Shown piece by piece: positions 42,301-53,700 of a DNA stretch of 64,000 nucleotides. Position numbers and translations under genes: made by a program. Location of the stretch: NCBI RefSeq assembly GCF_000830005.1, contig NZ_CP010407.1:3825001-3889000 (forward strand). Direction: 5' to 3'. This stretch comes from Streptomyces vietnamensis. Its GTDB lineage: Bacteria; Actinomycetota; Actinomycetes; Streptomycetales; Streptomycetaceae. Numbering within the stretch: the first letter of the stretch is position 1; the number at the start of each line of letters is the position of its first letter. The notes under the pieces were generated by a model, which was not told the DNA's origin, searched no databases, and was given only the letters and a program-made list of their open reading frames with translations.

Positions 42301-43845
42301 CTATGAGCAGCGCTTTCCGTCCGCCGGAGGAGTGCCCTCCAGGAGGTAGGTGTTGATCGCGGTGTCGATGCAGTCGCTGCCCCGGCCGTACGCGGTGTGG
42401 CCGTCGCCCTCGTAGGTCAGCAGGGTGCCGGAGGAGAGCTGCTCGGCGAGGGACTGGGCCCAGTGGTACGGGGTGGCCGGGTCGCGGGTGGTGCCGACGA
42501 CGAGGATCGGGGCGGCGCCCTCGGCGGTGATGCGGTGCGGGCGGCCGGTGGGCGGGGTGGGCCAGTAGGTGCAGTTGAGGGCGGCCCAGGCGAGGCCCGC
42601 GCCGAAGACCGGGGAGGCCTTCTCGAAGGACGGGACGGCCTTCTCGACGCCGGCGGGGTCGGTGTAGGCGGGTGGCAGGTCCAGGCAGTTCACGGCGGCG
42701 TTGGCGGACATCAGGTTGGCGTACGTGCCGTCCGTCTCGCGCTCGTAGTAGCTGTCGGCCAGGGCGAGGAGCCCGGAGCCCTCGCCGCTCATCGCCTGGG
42801 CGAGGGCCTCGCGCAGCTGGGGCCAGGCGCCCTCGTCGTACATGGCGGCGATCACCCCGGTGGTCGCGAGGGACTCCCCCAGCTCGCGGCTCTCCCCCGT
42901 GGGCACGGGCTTGGCGTCCAGGTCGCGGAAGAACTTCTTCATCGCCTCCCCGGCCGCGGCGACCGTCCCGGTGCCCAGGGGGCAGTCCGGCTTGCCGACG
43001 CAGTCGGCGGCGAAGGCCTTGAAGGCCGTCTCGAAGCCTGCGGTCTGGTCCCGGTTGAGGTCGAGCGCGGAGAGCGAGGGGTCCATCGCCCCGTCGAGGA
43101 CGAGCCGGCCGGTCCGGTCGGGGAACAGCTCGGCGTAGGTGGCGCCGAGGAAGGTGCCGTACGACGCGCCCACGTAGGTGAGCTTCTCGTCGCCGAGCAC
43201 CGCCCGCAGGATGTCCATGTCGCGGGCCGTCTCGACGGTGGAGACATGGGGCAGGACCTGCTGCGACTTCTTCTCGCAGCCGGCCGCGAAGCCCTTGAAG
43301 GCGGCGCTGAGCGCGTTGACCTCCGCCGTGTCGTCGGGGGTCTGGTCGACCTGCGTGTACGTGTCCATCTGCGGGCCCGTCAGGCACTCGACGGGCTCGC
43401 TGCGGGCCACGCCGCGCGGGTCGACGGCCACCATGTCGTAGCGGGCGCGGACGGGCGCCGGGTAGCCGATGCCCGCGTACCCCTGGAGGTAGCCGACGGC
43501 GGAGCCGCCGGGGCCGCCCGGGTTGACCAGGAGCGAGCCGAGCCGCTTGCCGGGGCCGGTGGCCCGGGCCCGGGAGACCGCGAGCTCGACCTCCTCGCCG
43601 TCCGGCTTCGCGTAGTCGAGCGGGGCGCGCAGGGTCGCGCACTGGAAACCCTCGACGCCGCAGTCGCGCCACTTCAGCTTCTGCGCGTAGAACTTCTTCA
43701 GCTTCGGCGCCTCGGACGAGGCGCCGGGCGCCGACGCGGTCGTCCGGGGCGCGGCGGCACCGCTTCCGCCCGAGCAGCCGGAGAGGATCAGCCCGGCGGC
43801 CGCGAGGGCCGTGGCGGAGGTACGGAGCAAGCGCCTGGAATCCAT
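42301..43845 (-). CDS. Secreted alpha/beta-hydrolase lipoprotein, tripeptidyl aminopeptidase (SlpD/E) type
   Basis: A 514-residue protein with a lipoprotein signal (LILSGC lipobox at ~18-23) and an alpha/beta-hydrolase fold. SLLVNPGGPGGSA forms the oxyanion region, VGASYGTFLGATYAE carries the nucleophilic serine, and GDGHTAYGRGSDC carries the C-terminal histidine. The TAP-like C-terminal domain is present. Streptomyces relatives remove tripeptides from secreted proteins. ATG at 43845 is chosen for the lipoprotein signal; an upstream ATG at 43905 would bury it. Confidence 0.9.
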   Translation of the reverse strand: MDSRRLLRTSATALAAAGLILSGCSGGSGAAAPRTTASAPGASSEAPKLKKFYAQKLKWRDCGVEGFQCATLRAPLDYAKPDGEEVELAVSRARATGPGKRLGSLLVNPGGPGGSAVGYLQGYAGIGYPAPVRARYDMVAVDPRGVARSEPVECLTGPQMDTYTQVDQTPDDTAEVNALSAAFKGFAAGCEKKSQQVLPHVSTVETARDMDILRAVLGDEKLTYVGASYGTFLGATYAELFPDRTGRLVLDGAMDPSLSALDLNRDQTAGFETAFKAFAADCVGKPDCPLGTGTVAAAGEAMKKFFRDLDAKPVPTGESRELGESLATTGVIAAMYDEGAWPQLREALAQAMSGEGSGLLALADSYYERETDGTYANLMSANAAVNCLDLPPAYTDPAGVEKAVPSFEKASPVFGAGLAWAALNCTYWPTPPTGRPHRITAEGAAPILVVGTTRDPATPYHWAQSLAEQLSSGTLLTYEGDGHTAYGRGSDCIDTAINTYLLEGTPPADGKRCS

Positions 43846-43912
43846 CCCCGGAGCGTATCCGGACCGGTACGGATCGTGTCCAATCGCCCATCGGGACCGG
43901 GCCACGACGCTC

Positions 43913-45115
43913 CTAGCCCCTCAGCGCCATCGTCATCGCCTCCACCGCGAGCAGCGGCGCCACGTTCCGGTCGAGGGCCTTGCGGCAGGCGAGAACCGCC
44001 TCGATGCGGCGCAGGGTCCGCTCCGGGGTGGTGTCGCGGGCGATCCGCTCGAGGGCGTCCCGTACGTCCGTGTTAGCCAGGGCCGACCGGGAGCGGAGCT
44101 GGAGGGCCAGGACGTCGCGGTAGAAGCCGGTCAGGTCGGTGAGCGCGAGGTCCAGGCTGTCGCGCTGCGTCCGCGTCCTGCGCCGCTTCTGCCGCTCCTC
44201 CAGCTCCTTCATCGCCCCGGCCGTGCCGCGCGGCATCCGCCCGCCCTGCGCCGCGCCGAGGGCCGCCTTCAGCTCCTCGGTCTCCTTGACGTCGATCTCC
44301 TCCGCGACCTGCTTCGCGTCCTCCGCGGCCGCGTCGACCAGCTCCTGGGCCGCCTTGAGGCAGCCGCCGATGTCCTCGACCCGCAGCGGCAGCTTCAGGA
44401 CGACGGACCGGCGCGCGCGGGCCCGCTCGTCGGTGGCGAGCCGCCGGGCCCGGTCGATGTGCCCCTGGGTGGCACGGGCTGCGGCCTGCGCCACCTCGGG
44501 CTCGATGCCGTCGCGCCGCACGAGCACGTCGGCGACGGCCTCCACCGGCGGGGTCCGCAGCGTCAGGTGCCGACAGCGGGAGCGGATCGTGGGCAGCACG
44601 TCCTCCAGGGAGGGCGCGCAGAGCAGCCAGACCGTGCGCGGCGCGGGCTCCTCGACGGCCTTCAGGAGCACGTTCCCCGCGCCCTCGGTGAGCCGGTCGG
44701 CGTCCTCCAGGACGATGACCTGCCAGCGGCCGCCCGCCGGGGACAGCTGGGCGCGCCGGACGAGGTCACGGGTCTCCTTCACGCCGATGGACAGCAGGTC
44801 CGTACGGACGATCTCGACGTCCGCGTGCGTGCCGACGAGGGTCGTGTGGCAGCCGTCGCAGAAACCGCAGCCGGGGGCCCCGCCGAGCGCCCGGTCGGGG
44901 CTGACGCACTGCAGCGCGGCGGCGAAGGCGCGCGCCGCGGTCGCCCGGCCGGACCCGGGAGGGCCGGTGAACAGCCAGGCGTGGGTCATCTTGGAGGCCT
45001 CGGGGCCCGGCTCGCCGGAGGCGTGGGCGGTCACGAGCGCGTCGGCGTCCCGCGCGGCGGCGGCGAGCTGCTCCTCGACCCGGGTCTGTCCGACCAGGTC
45101 GTCCCATACGGCCAT
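43913..45115 (-). CDS. holB: DNA polymerase III subunit delta'
   Basis: A 400-residue clamp-loader subunit. An AAA+ core has the P-loop variant GPPGSGRATAARAFA (Arg in place of the catalytic Lys, expected for the non-ATPase delta'). The zinc module is CGFCDGC with an upstream Cys, the sensor-like segment VLEDADRLTEGAGNVLLKAVEEP and the SRCRHL SRC motif are intact. It loads the sliding clamp with delta and tau. The neighbouring tmk and topA genes fit the usual Streptomyces order, but here the pair is separated by an ABC and two-component insert. Confidence 0.94.
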   Translation of the reverse strand: MAVWDDLVGQTRVEEQLAAAARDADALVTAHASGEPGPEASKMTHAWLFTGPPGSGRATAARAFAAALQCVSPDRALGGAPGCGFCDGCHTTLVGTHADVEIVRTDLLSIGVKETRDLVRRAQLSPAGGRWQVIVLEDADRLTEGAGNVLLKAVEEPAPRTVWLLCAPSLEDVLPTIRSRCRHLTLRTPPVEAVADVLVRRDGIEPEVAQAAARATQGHIDRARRLATDERARARRSVVLKLPLRVEDIGGCLKAAQELVDAAAEDAKQVAEEIDVKETEELKAALGAAQGGRMPRGTAGAMKELEERQKRRRTRTQRDSLDLALTDLTGFYRDVLALQLRSRSALANTDVRDALERIARDTTPERTLRRIEAVLACRKALDRNVAPLLAVEAMTMALRG

Positions 45116-45194
45116 GTCTGCCCCTCCTCAGGTACGCCCTCCATTGTGGGGCAGCGCTCTGACACCCCCCGCCGGGCTGTGGAGAACCCGGCCC

Positions 45195-45368
45195 TCAGCC
45201 CTCGCTGCGGGGCCGGGTCAGCCACAGCCCGACCGCCGAGCCGAGCAGCACCGTCCCGGTGCAGACGCTCCCGGCGATCTGGAGCCCGCCGGACCAGCCG
45301 GCGAAGGTGCTGATGAAGACGTTGGCCAGGACGCTCGCGGCGAGCAGGAGCCAGAGAAGGGCGCGCAT
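45195..45368 (-). CDS. Small two-helix membrane protein
   Basis: A 57-residue protein: MRALLWLLLAASVLANVFIS then FAGWSGGLQIAGSVCTGTVLLGSA, two hydrophobic helices and a basic end (WLTRPRSEG). GGAGG precedes the ATG at 45368 by 6 nt, supporting a real gene. It is divergent from the sensor kinase across a repeat-filled promoter region. Function unknown. Confidence 0.7.
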   Translation of the reverse strand: MRALLWLLLAASVLANVFISTFAGWSGGLQIAGSVCTGTVLLGSAVGLWLTRPRSEG

Positions 45369-45380
45369 GGGATGCCTCCG

Positions 45381-45525
45381 TGGAGTGGGGTGGAGTGGGG
45401 TGGAGTGGGGTGGAGTGGGGCGATGGGGTGCGTTCCCGGTCGTTCCCGGGTCGCCCCAGGTCGTTCCCGGTCGCCCCGGGTCGTTCCCGAGTCGCTCCCG
45501 GGTCGTTCTCGGGTCGCTCCCGAGC
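45381..45525. repeat. Two helically phased tandem repeat arrays
   Basis: Four exact TGGAGTGGGG units (10-bp period) run 45381-45420. Nine imperfect units of the CGTTCCCGGGT type follow at 45431-45525, 95 bp in total, mean period ~10.6 bp. They occupy the divergent promoter region (45369-45635) between the small membrane protein and the sensor kinase. Confidence 0.85.
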
Positions 45526-45635
45526 ACCCTTCGATCCTCGTTCCCGCCGGGCCCGCGCACAGCGGAGCCCGCCCCCGGAGCGAAGGTGTAGCCCGCTCCA
45601 CCGACTCCCCCGCGACCGCCGCCTACGCTTGCTCC

Positions 45636-46820
45636 ATGCGCGAGGCGATCAAGGAAGCGACCCGGGTGTGGCTCCACCTCACGATCGGGGCCGCGATCTC
45701 CCTCCTCTGCTACCTGATGGTGGGCGTCGCCCTCTTCACCGCCCTCCTCACCCTCACGGTGATCGGCGCCGGCGTGCTCCCCGAGAGCGTGCTGCTGCTG
45801 CGCCGCCTCGCCTGCTGGGAGCGGCGCCGTACGGCCGCGTGGACCGGGACGCCCGTCCCCGAGGCGTACCTGCCGCTCGAAGGCCCCCTTCCCGCGCGCG
45901 TACGGACCGCGGTCACCGACCCGGGCACCCGGCACGACCTGCTCTGGGCCGCCGCGCAGCTGCTGTACGGCCTGGTCCTCTGGTACCTCTCGCTGGTCCT
46001 CGCGGGGCCCGCGCTCCTGGTCGACGGCGTCTGGACCGGGCTCGCGGGGCGGCGCCCGGTGCTGCTGCCGCTGATCGGCCGGCTCGCCGGACTGGCCGCC
46101 GACTGGTCGCGCGCGCTGCTCACGCCGGCCCCCTCGGCGGCCCGGGACGCCGCCCTCGCCGCCCGCATCGAGCAGCTCACGGCCACCCGGGCGGGCGCGA
46201 TCGCCGCGCACGGCGCCGAGCTGCGCCGGATCGAGCGCGACCTCCACGACGGCGCGCAGGCCCGTCTGGTGGCGCTGTCCATGCGGATCGGGCTCGCGAG
46301 GCGTGCGTACGACTCCGATCCCGTGACCGCGCGGAAACTCCTCGACGACGCCCAGACGCAGGCCGAGGAGGCGCTGGCCGAGCTGCGGCACGTGGTCCGC
46401 GGCATCCACCCGCCGATCCTCACCGACCGCGGCCTGACCGGAGCCGTACGGGCCCTCGCCGCGAGCAGCGGCCTGGAGACGGCGGTCTCCGTGGCCGGCC
46501 TCGGCGACCACGCGCAGGACGGGCCCCGTGCCCCGGCCGCCGTCGAGGCCGCCGCGTACTTCGTGGTCGCCGAGGCCCTCACCAACGCCGCCAAGCACAG
46601 CGGCGCCGACCGCGCCTCCGTCTCCCTGACCCGTGAACCGGCCGCCCTACGCGTGCGCGTGCGGGACGAGGGCCGCGGCGGCGCCGAGGCCGGCGAGAGC
46701 GGCGGCTCCGGCCTGACGGGCATGCGGCGCCGGGTCGCCGCGCTCGACGGCACCGTACGACTGACCAGCCCCGAGGGGGGCCCGACCGTGATCGAAGTGG
46801 AGCTTCCGTGCGTGTGGTGA
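45636..46820 (+). CDS. Two-component sensor histidine kinase (NarX/DesK group)
   Basis: A 394-residue kinase. Four hydrophobic segments make up a sensor domain (residues ~15-155). HisKA_3 has the phospho-acceptor in ELRRIERDLHDGAQARLVAL (H of DLHDG), and HATPase_c has the N-box VVAEALTNAAKHSGADRASV and the G-box region DEGRGGAEAGESGGSGLTGMRRR. Its stop lies 13 nt inside the response regulator gene. It probably controls the convergent MacB-type ABC genes. Confidence 0.93.
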   Translation: MREAIKEATRVWLHLTIGAAISLLCYLMVGVALFTALLTLTVIGAGVLPESVLLLRRLACWERRRTAAWTGTPVPEAYLPLEGPLPARVRTAVTDPGTRHDLLWAAAQLLYGLVLWYLSLVLAGPALLVDGVWTGLAGRRPVLLPLIGRLAGLAADWSRALLTPAPSAARDAALAARIEQLTATRAGAIAAHGAELRRIERDLHDGAQARLVALSMRIGLARRAYDSDPVTARKLLDDAQTQAEEALAELRHVVRGIHPPILTDRGLTGAVRALAASSGLETAVSVAGLGDHAQDGPRAPAAVEAAAYFVVAEALTNAAKHSGADRASVSLTREPAALRVRVRDEGRGGAEAGESGGSGLTGMRRRVAALDGTVRLTSPEGGPTVIEVELPCVW

Positions 46821-47452
46821 TCGCCGAGGACAACGCCCTCCTCAGGGAGGGCCTGGTGCTGCTGCTGACCTCGTCGGGGCACGAGGTCGCCGGGGTCGCG
46901 GCCACCGGCCCCGAGATCCTGCCGCTGCTCCTCGAGCACCGGCCGGACGTGGCCGTCCTCGACGTGCGGCTGCCGCCCGGCTTCCGCGACGAGGGGCTGC
47001 GGGCGGCGCTCGCGGCCCGCGAGCAGCTGCCGGACCTTCCGGTGCTCGTGCTCTCGCAGTACGTGGAGGAGACGTACGCGGCCGAGCTCCTGGGCGGCGG
47101 CGCGCGGGGCGTCGGCTACCTCCTGAAGGACCGGGTGGGCCGGGTGGACGAGTTCCTCGACGCCCTGGAACGGGTCGCCTCCGGCGGTACGGCCCTGGAC
47201 CCGGAGGTCGTCACCGAACTGATGGCCCGCCGCCGCGACGACCCGCTGGACTCCCTCACGCCCCGCGAGCGCGAGGCCCTCGCGCTGATGGCCCAGGGCC
47301 ACGACAACGGCACGATCGCCCGCTCGATGGTGATCACCGAGCGGGCCGTGCACAAGCACATCGGGAACGTCTTCCTGAAGCTCGGCCTGCCGCCGACCGA
47401 CAGCGGCGGCCACCGCCGGGTCCTCGCGGTCCTCGCCTACCTCAACGCCTGA
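46808..47452 (+). CDS. Response regulator, NarL/LuxR family
   Basis: A 214-residue regulator. The receiver has [12 protein letters not shown] (acidic pocket), phospho-acceptor Asp in [10 protein letters not shown] and the conserved Lys in YLLKDRVG. The LuxR HTH is [20 protein letters not shown], then [23 protein letters not shown] start overlaps the kinase gene by 13 nt. Its 3' end overlaps the convergent permease gene by 11 nt. Confidence 0.94.
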   Translation: MRVVIAEDNALLREGLVLLLTSSGHEVAGVAATGPEILPLLLEHRPDVAVLDVRLPPGFRDEGLRAALAAREQLPDLPVLVLSQYVEETYAAELLGGGARGVGYLLKDRVGRVDEFLDALERVASGGTALDPEVVTELMARRRDDPLDSLTPREREALALMAQGHDNGTIARSMVITERAVHKHIGNVFLKLGLPPTDSGGHRRVLAVLAYLNA

Positions 47453-49877
47453 AACCCTTCCGGGCGACCGGCAGGAACACCCCCGCCACCACCGTGACGA
47501 GCACGACGCCCACGATCGTGACGGCCTGCGCGGGCGGCAGGTACGGCAGGCCGCCGGTGAGCGCCCAGGCGAACGCGGTCAGCGGCAGCGCGCCCACCAC
47601 GAGCCCGACGAGGAGACCCGTCGCCGTCAGGAACCCGGCCTCCAGGCCGAGCATCCGGCGCAGCTGGCCCACCGACGCCCCGACCTGGCGCAGGAGTTCC
47701 AGCTCGCCGCGCCGACCGGCGCCGATCAGGGCGAGCGTGCTCAGGACGGACAGGAGGGTGAGTCCGCCGATCGCGGCGACGATCCCGCCGGAGACGAGCG
47801 AGTTCAGCTCCGCCCCGGGAGGGGTCACCGCCTCGGGGACGATGGGGCCGCCTCCGTGGCCGTCGGCCGCCAGTACGCGCGCGGGGTACGGATCGCTCAT
47901 GTGCGGGGCCAGTTCGGCCTTCGGCAGCAGGAACTCGCCGAGGGCAAGGGACCGTTCGTACACCGCGACCACGCGCAGCCGCTTCTTCGTTCCGTCGCCG
48001 AGCCGCAGCTCCACCGTCGAACCGGGCTTCGCCTCAAGGGACTCTGCCATGTCCGCGCCCACCGCGACCGTGCCGGCCCGGCCGAGTCCGGACAGGTCGC
48101 CCGCGACGACGCCCGGGTCCAGCGTGCCCGCGAGCCCGTCGGCGTCCACGCCGAGGACCGGGAGCCGGTCGAGGCGCGGCGAACCGGCCTCCGTGCGGGC
48201 CAGGACCACCGAGGAACGCAGCACGTCCGTGGCCGCGACCACCCCCGGCAGCTTCCGCACCCGCTCCGCCGTCGTGCCGGAGAACGCGAGGTCGGCGGTG
48301 GTCGCGGCCCGCGCCTGCGCGGCCGCGGCCCGCTCCATCGTGGCGCCCGCCGAGAGCTGTACGAGTGCGAACGCGGTGACGAGGACGACGGGGACGAGTG
48401 CGGCCCCCAGTCGGCGCGAGTGCGCGGCGGCACCTGCGGCCGTGAGCCGCCCGGGCGCCCCGCCGAACCGCCGGAACGGCCGGTCCAGGACCGCCATCGC
48501 GGCCCCCGCGATCCACGGCCCGAGCAGCGCGCACCCGGCGACCAGCGTCACCGTGGCCGCCCCGGCAGCGGCGGCGGCCGCGTCGCCGCCCTGGAGCGTG
48601 GCCGTACCGGCCGAGCCCGCGCCGAGCACGAGCAGCACGATCCCGGCGACGCGGCGGGCACCGCCCTTCCCCGGGCGTCCGGGCCGGCGGGCCGCGAAGA
48701 GGACCACGAACCGGGTGATGCCCACCACGAGGGCGGCGACGACGGGCAGGGCGGCGAACAGCCACGGCGGGGTGGGGAGTTCGAGGCCCTCCGGTACCAC
48801 TCCGGTACGGGCCCGCAGCGCCGACCACAGCGTCAGGAACACCGGTCCGGACGCGAGGACGCCGAGCAGCGCCGCCGCACCCGCCACCCGGGTCACCTCC
48901 CGGCCCGCCGCGCCCCGCACCTGACGGGGTGTCGCGCCGACCGAGAGGAGCAGTTCCCGCTCGGCGGCGCGCTGCTGGAGGGCCTGCGCGACGAGCGAGG
49001 CGAGGACGAGGACGGCGGCCAGGAGGACGTTCGCGGCGACGGCGGCGAGGAGCTGGAGGAGCTCCGCGCGGGCGGGCGGCGCGCCGAGGTGCTCGGCGGC
49101 GCCCCGGCCGTCCCCGGTGAGGGCCCGCAGCGGCTGCCCCGCGGCGGTGTCCTTCAGCCCGGCCTCGTCCAGGGCGGCCCGTACGCGCGCGTGGAGGGTG
49201 TCCACGGGTACGCCGGGCTCGGCGAGGACTCCGACGGCGTCGACGGCACCGGGGTGCCCGGCGAGCCGCCGTGCCTCCCCCGCCGTGACGTACAGCACGG
49301 CCGGACCGTCGGCCACGCCGACGACCTCGCGGCCGGCGACGGTGTCCCCGACGGCGCCGAGGCCGGCGCCCACGACGGCCTCCCCGGCCTGCCGGGGCTC
49401 CCGCCCCTCGGTCAGCCGGTACGGGGCGAGCCGGGCCGCGTCCCAGGAACGCCCGGGGTACGCGCGCGTACCGTCCGCTCCGGGGGCCGCCGCCTCCCGT
49501 ACGACGAACGTGTCGTCCGGGACCGCCTCCCGTACCCCGGGCACGGCCCGCAGGACGTCGACGGCCTCGTCGGGGACCCGTACGCGCTCGGTCAGCCCCG
49601 CCGTCTCGGTCCTCGGCTCGCTGCCCCACGGCTCGACCGTCCAGCGGACCTCCTGGTCGCCCGCGACGACGACGGGCGCGGCGGCGTACCGCTCCACGCG
49701 CGCGTGGCCGAGCCCGACGGAACCGAGCGCGAGGGCGAGCGCGCCGAGCAGCGCGGAGGTGACGGCGACGGCCGCGAACACGGCGGCCCACGCCTTGCGG
49801 TGGACCCGCAGCGACCGGGCGGCGAGCAGCCGCACGGCAGGGTGGCCGGAACGGCGTCCGGGCAGTTCCCCGCTCAC
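47442..49877 (-). CDS. FtsX-like ABC transporter permease
   Basis: An 811-residue permease with two FtsX domains. The first helix is [21 protein letters not shown]. The conserved [20 protein letters not shown] and [20 protein letters not shown] loops mark both halves, separated by extracytoplasmic domains. It pairs with the ATPase at 49874 (4-nt GTGA overlap). Related systems handle bacitracin-type antibiotics or lipoproteins, often under a linked two-component system, which is present convergently. Confidence 0.92.
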   Translation of the reverse strand: MSGELPGRRSGHPAVRLLAARSLRVHRKAWAAVFAAVAVTSALLGALALALGSVGLGHARVERYAAAPVVVAGDQEVRWTVEPWGSEPRTETAGLTERVRVPDEAVDVLRAVPGVREAVPDDTFVVREAAAPGADGTRAYPGRSWDAARLAPYRLTEGREPRQAGEAVVGAGLGAVGDTVAGREVVGVADGPAVLYVTAGEARRLAGHPGAVDAVGVLAEPGVPVDTLHARVRAALDEAGLKDTAAGQPLRALTGDGRGAAEHLGAPPARAELLQLLAAVAANVLLAAVLVLASLVAQALQQRAAERELLLSVGATPRQVRGAAGREVTRVAGAAALLGVLASGPVFLTLWSALRARTGVVPEGLELPTPPWLFAALPVVAALVVGITRFVVLFAARRPGRPGKGGARRVAGIVLLVLGAGSAGTATLQGGDAAAAAAGAATVTLVAGCALLGPWIAGAAMAVLDRPFRRFGGAPGRLTAAGAAAHSRRLGAALVPVVLVTAFALVQLSAGATMERAAAAQARAATTADLAFSGTTAERVRKLPGVVAATDVLRSSVVLARTEAGSPRLDRLPVLGVDADGLAGTLDPGVVAGDLSGLGRAGTVAVGADMAESLEAKPGSTVELRLGDGTKKRLRVVAVYERSLALGEFLLPKAELAPHMSDPYPARVLAADGHGGGPIVPEAVTPPGAELNSLVSGGIVAAIGGLTLLSVLSTLALIGAGRRGELELLRQVGASVGQLRRMLGLEAGFLTATGLLVGLVVGALPLTAFAWALTGGLPYLPPAQAVTIVGVVLVTVVAGVFLPVARKGFRR

Positions 49878-50686
49878 CGCGCCACCGCCGGCTGCCGCCC
49901 CGCCTCGCCGAGACCGCCGAGCGCCGCTCGTACGCCCGCCGTGCCGAGACCGCCGAGCACCGCCCGTACGCGCGCCTCGTCCGGGCGGTCGAGGCGGCCG
50001 GCGATGCGGCCCCGGTCCAGGAACACGGCCTCGTCCGCCCAGGTCGCGGCGGTCGGGTCGTGGGTGACGAGGACGACCGTGCGCCCCCGCTCGTCGACCG
50101 CGCGCCGCAGCAGGGCGAGGACTCCGGCCGCCGTGACCGGGTCGAGGGCGGCGGTCGGCTCGTCGGCGAAGACGACCTCGGGCTCGTTGACGAGGGCGCG
50201 GGCGATCGCCACCCGCTGCCGCTGGCCGCCGGAGAGGCTCTCGGGCCGGTCCTCGGCCCGGTCGGCGAGCCCCACGGCGTCGAGTCCTGCCAGGGCGCGG
50301 GCGTCGAGCGCCCGGCTCTCGCGGGCCCCGGCGAGGAGCAGCGGCAGGGTGACGTTCTCGCGCACGTTCAGCGCGGAGACGAGGTTGAGCGACTGGAAAA
50401 CGAAGCCGATCCGGTCCCGCCGGAGCCGGGTCAGGCCGGTCGTCCTCAGGGTGGCGAGGTCGGTGCCCCCGATCCGTACCCGCCCGGCCGTCGGCCGTTC
50501 GAGCCCGGCCGCGCAGCGCAGCAGGGTGGACTTGCCGGAGCCCGACCGGCCCATCACGGCCAGGAAACGCCCGCGCGGCACGACCAGGTCGACCCCGTCG
50601 AGCGCGGGCGCCCCGCCTCCGTACGCACGGCTCACCCTGTCCAGGGCGAGGGCGGCGCCGTTCTCCGTCACTGCTGTCGTCGTCAT
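49874..50686 (-). CDS. MacB/LolD-type ABC transporter ATP-binding protein
   Basis: A 270-residue ATPase. Walker A is [10 protein letters not shown]-loop [11 protein letters not shown], signature [15 protein letters not shown], Walker [13 protein letters not shown] and H-loop VTHDP. The C-terminal ~35 residues contain a [19 protein letters not shown] near-repeat. It energises the permease at 47442 and is a paralogue of the 19736 ATPase. Confidence 0.93.
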   Translation of the reverse strand: MTTTAVTENGAALALDRVSRAYGGGAPALDGVDLVVPRGRFLAVMGRSGSGKSTLLRCAAGLERPTAGRVRIGGTDLATLRTTGLTRLRRDRIGFVFQSLNLVSALNVRENVTLPLLLAGARESRALDARALAGLDAVGLADRAEDRPESLSGGQRQRVAIARALVNEPEVVFADEPTAALDPVTAAGVLALLRRAVDERGRTVVLVTHDPTAATWADEAVFLDRGRIAGRLDRPDEARVRAVLGGLGTAGVRAALGGLGEAGRQPAVAR

Positions 50687-50771
50687 ACGGCCACGCTAGA
50701 AAAGCGCAGGTCACAGCAGTATGGGGCAGGCTGCCGGAGTGGGGGTGCAGCCAGCTACACCCCCACCGGTC

Positions 50772-53700
50772 TCAGCGACGGCGGCGCGGGCCCTCGTCCT
50801 CGTCCTCGTGCGGGCCGAACAGCTCGTCCGCGAGGGTCGGCAGATCGTCGAGCGGGGTCTCCTCCGCCCAGTCGGAGCGGCGGCGCGGCCGGCCGTTCTC
50901 GTCGAGCTGGGGCAGCTCCCGGGTCCGGTCGTTCGCACCGTGCGGCTCGTCGCGCCCGGTCCGCTCGTCACGGAAGATGCCCGGCGGCACCCGGTCGGCG
51001 GGGTCGGACGCCCCGGCACCCCGCACCGGAGGCAGCACGGCCGTCTCGTCGGCGGCCCTGGGGTCCCGTACGGGAGGCAGCACGGCGGTCTCGTCGGCGT
51101 CCCGCGGGTCCCGGATCTGCGGCAGGACGGCGGTCTCCGCCTCCGGCCTCTCGGCCCCGGGCCGCACGATCGGCGTCTCGACGGTGACCTCGTCCGGCGA
51201 GACGGTCGGCGCGTCCGGCTTCACGACCGGCGTCGGCACGGTGACCTCGTTCGCCGACACCTCGGCGGAACGAGCGGAACGGGCGGAACGGGCCGCACGC
51301 TCCGCCGCGGCCGTCCGCTCGGCGGCGGCCGCCTCCGCGGCCTCCCGCTCCCGCGCGGCCTTCTCCCGGGCCGCCTTCGCCGCCTCGGCCCGCCGCGCGG
51401 CGGCGAGCTCCGCCGCGGCACGCTCGGCGGCCGCCCGCTCCGCCGCGGCCTTCGCGGCGGCCTCGGCGGCGAGCTTCTCGGCGGCGGCCTTCGCCGCTGC
51501 CTCCTCCGCGGCCTTCGCGGCCGCGGCGGCCTCGGCCATCCGGCGCGCCTCCTCGGCGCGCAGCAGGGCCTCCTCGGCCTTGCGCTGCTTCTCCAGGCGG
51601 CGCTCCTCGGCCTCGGCCCGCAGCCGGGCCTCCTCCTCGGCCTCCCTGCGGAGCCGCTCCTGCTCCTCCTGGCGGGCCTTCTCCTCGGCCGCGAGCCGCT
51701 TGCGCTCCTCCTCGGCGGCGATCCGGGCCTCCTCGGCCCTGCGACGCTCCTCCTCGGCCTTCCGCTCGGCCTCCAGGCGGCGCGCCTCTTCCTCCTCGCG
51801 CCGCTTGCGCTCCTCCTCCTCGGCGCGGAGCTTGGCGAGCTGCTCCTGCCGCTCGCGCTCCAGGCGCTCCTCCTCGGCCTTGCGGGCGGCCTCTTCCTCC
51901 GCCAGGCGCCGGGCCTCCTCCTCGGCCTTCCGGCGGGCCTCCTCCACGGCCTTCACCTCGGCCTCGGAGAGCGGCAGCATCCGGTCGAGCCGGTGGCGCA
52001 CGACGGTGGTGACGGCCTCCGGCTCCTGGCCGGCGTCGACGACGAGGTAGCGGCTGGGGTCGGCGGCCGCGAGGGCGAGGAAACCGGCCCGTACGCGCGC
52101 GTGGAACTCCGGCGGCTCGGACTCAAGGCGGTCGGGCGCCTCGGTGAACCGTTCCCTCGCGGTCTCCGGGGAGACGTCCAGGACCACGGTCAGGTTCGGC
52201 ACGAGACCGTCGGTCGCCCAGCGCGAGATGCGGGCGATCTCCGTCGGTGACAGGTCGCGGCCCGCGCCCTGGTAGGCCACGGACGAGTCGATGTACCGGT
52301 CGGAGAGGACGATCGCGCCCCGCTCCAGGGCCGGCCGGACCAGGGAGTCGACGTGCTCGGCGCGGTCGGCCGCGTACAGCAGGGCCTCGGCGCGGTTCGA
52401 GAGCCCCGCCGACGACACGTCGAGGAGGATCGAGCGGAGCCGCTTGCCGATCGGCGTGGCGCCCGGCTCGCGGGTGACGACGACCTCGTGGCCCTTGGCG
52501 CGGATCCACTCGGCGAGCGCCTGGACCTGCGTGGACTTCCCGGCGCCGTCGCCGCCCTCCAGGGCGATGAAGAAACCGGTCGGGGACGGCGCCTGCACCG
52601 GGTCGGAGCCGCGCAGCGCGTCGCGCAGGTCGCGGCGGAGCGGGACGCCCGCCCGGTCGTCGGTCTTCGCGAGGAGCAGCGCGGCGACCGGGAGCAGCAG
52701 GGCGCCGACGAGGACGAGCGTGAAGGCGGCGCCGCCGTGCGCGAAGACGAAGTCCTCGGAGGCGAGCCGGTGCGGGCCGATCGCGGCGGCGAGCAGCGGC
52801 GCGGCGAGCGCGCCCAGGCCCATGGCGACGCGGGCGGTGGCCTGGAGGTGCTCGGTGGTCCGGGCCCGGCGGGGCTCCTCGGTCTCCTGGTCGATCAGGT
52901 GGTGGCCGGTGTTCGCGGCGACCCCGGCGGCGTATCCGGCGAGGGCGGCGAGGAACAGCACGGTCGCCGTGTCCGGGACCAGGCCCATCGCGATCAGGGC
53001 GACGCCGGTGACGGTGGTCGCGAGGGCGAGCAGCCGGCGCCGGGACAGCACCGGCAGGACGGAGCCCGCGGTGCGGATGCCGACGGCGGTGGCGCCGCTG
53101 AGCGCCAGGATCAGGAGGGCGTACGTGACGGGCCCGCCGCCCAGGTCGTACGCGTGGAGCACGGCGAGGGACGCGGCCGCGGCGATCGCCCCGGCGACGG
53201 TGGCGGAGGCGAGGACGAGCAGCGGCAGGGCACCGGTGCGGCCCTTCTCGGCCGTGCGGCCCTCGCCCTCGCCGGAACCGGTCCTCGGCCGGCGCAGGCC
53301 CTCCAGGGGCGAGCGGGGCCGCGGCGTCTCCCCGCCGGGCAGCGCCATCGCGTACAGGACGGTGACGGAGGCGGCGAACAGGCCGGCGGCGACGTACGAG
53401 CCGAGGGCCGCCTGGTGCTGCGAGAACCAGTCGATCCCGGCGCCCAGCAGGTTCCCGACGAGGGTGGCGACGAGCAGCACGGCGGCCGCGGCGGGGACGG
53501 CGAGGAAGCCGGTCCGCAGGGACAGCCGGCGCAGCGCGCCGAGGTGGTCGGGCAGCGGCCGTACGGCGGCGCCCTCCAGGGGCGGCGCGGGCAGCAGCGC
53601 GGGCGCGGCGCCCTCACGGCCGACGGTCCACAGCCGCTCGGCCGCGCCGGTGACGAAGACGGTGCCGAGCAGGTACCAGAGGGCGCTGCCGGGGATCCAG

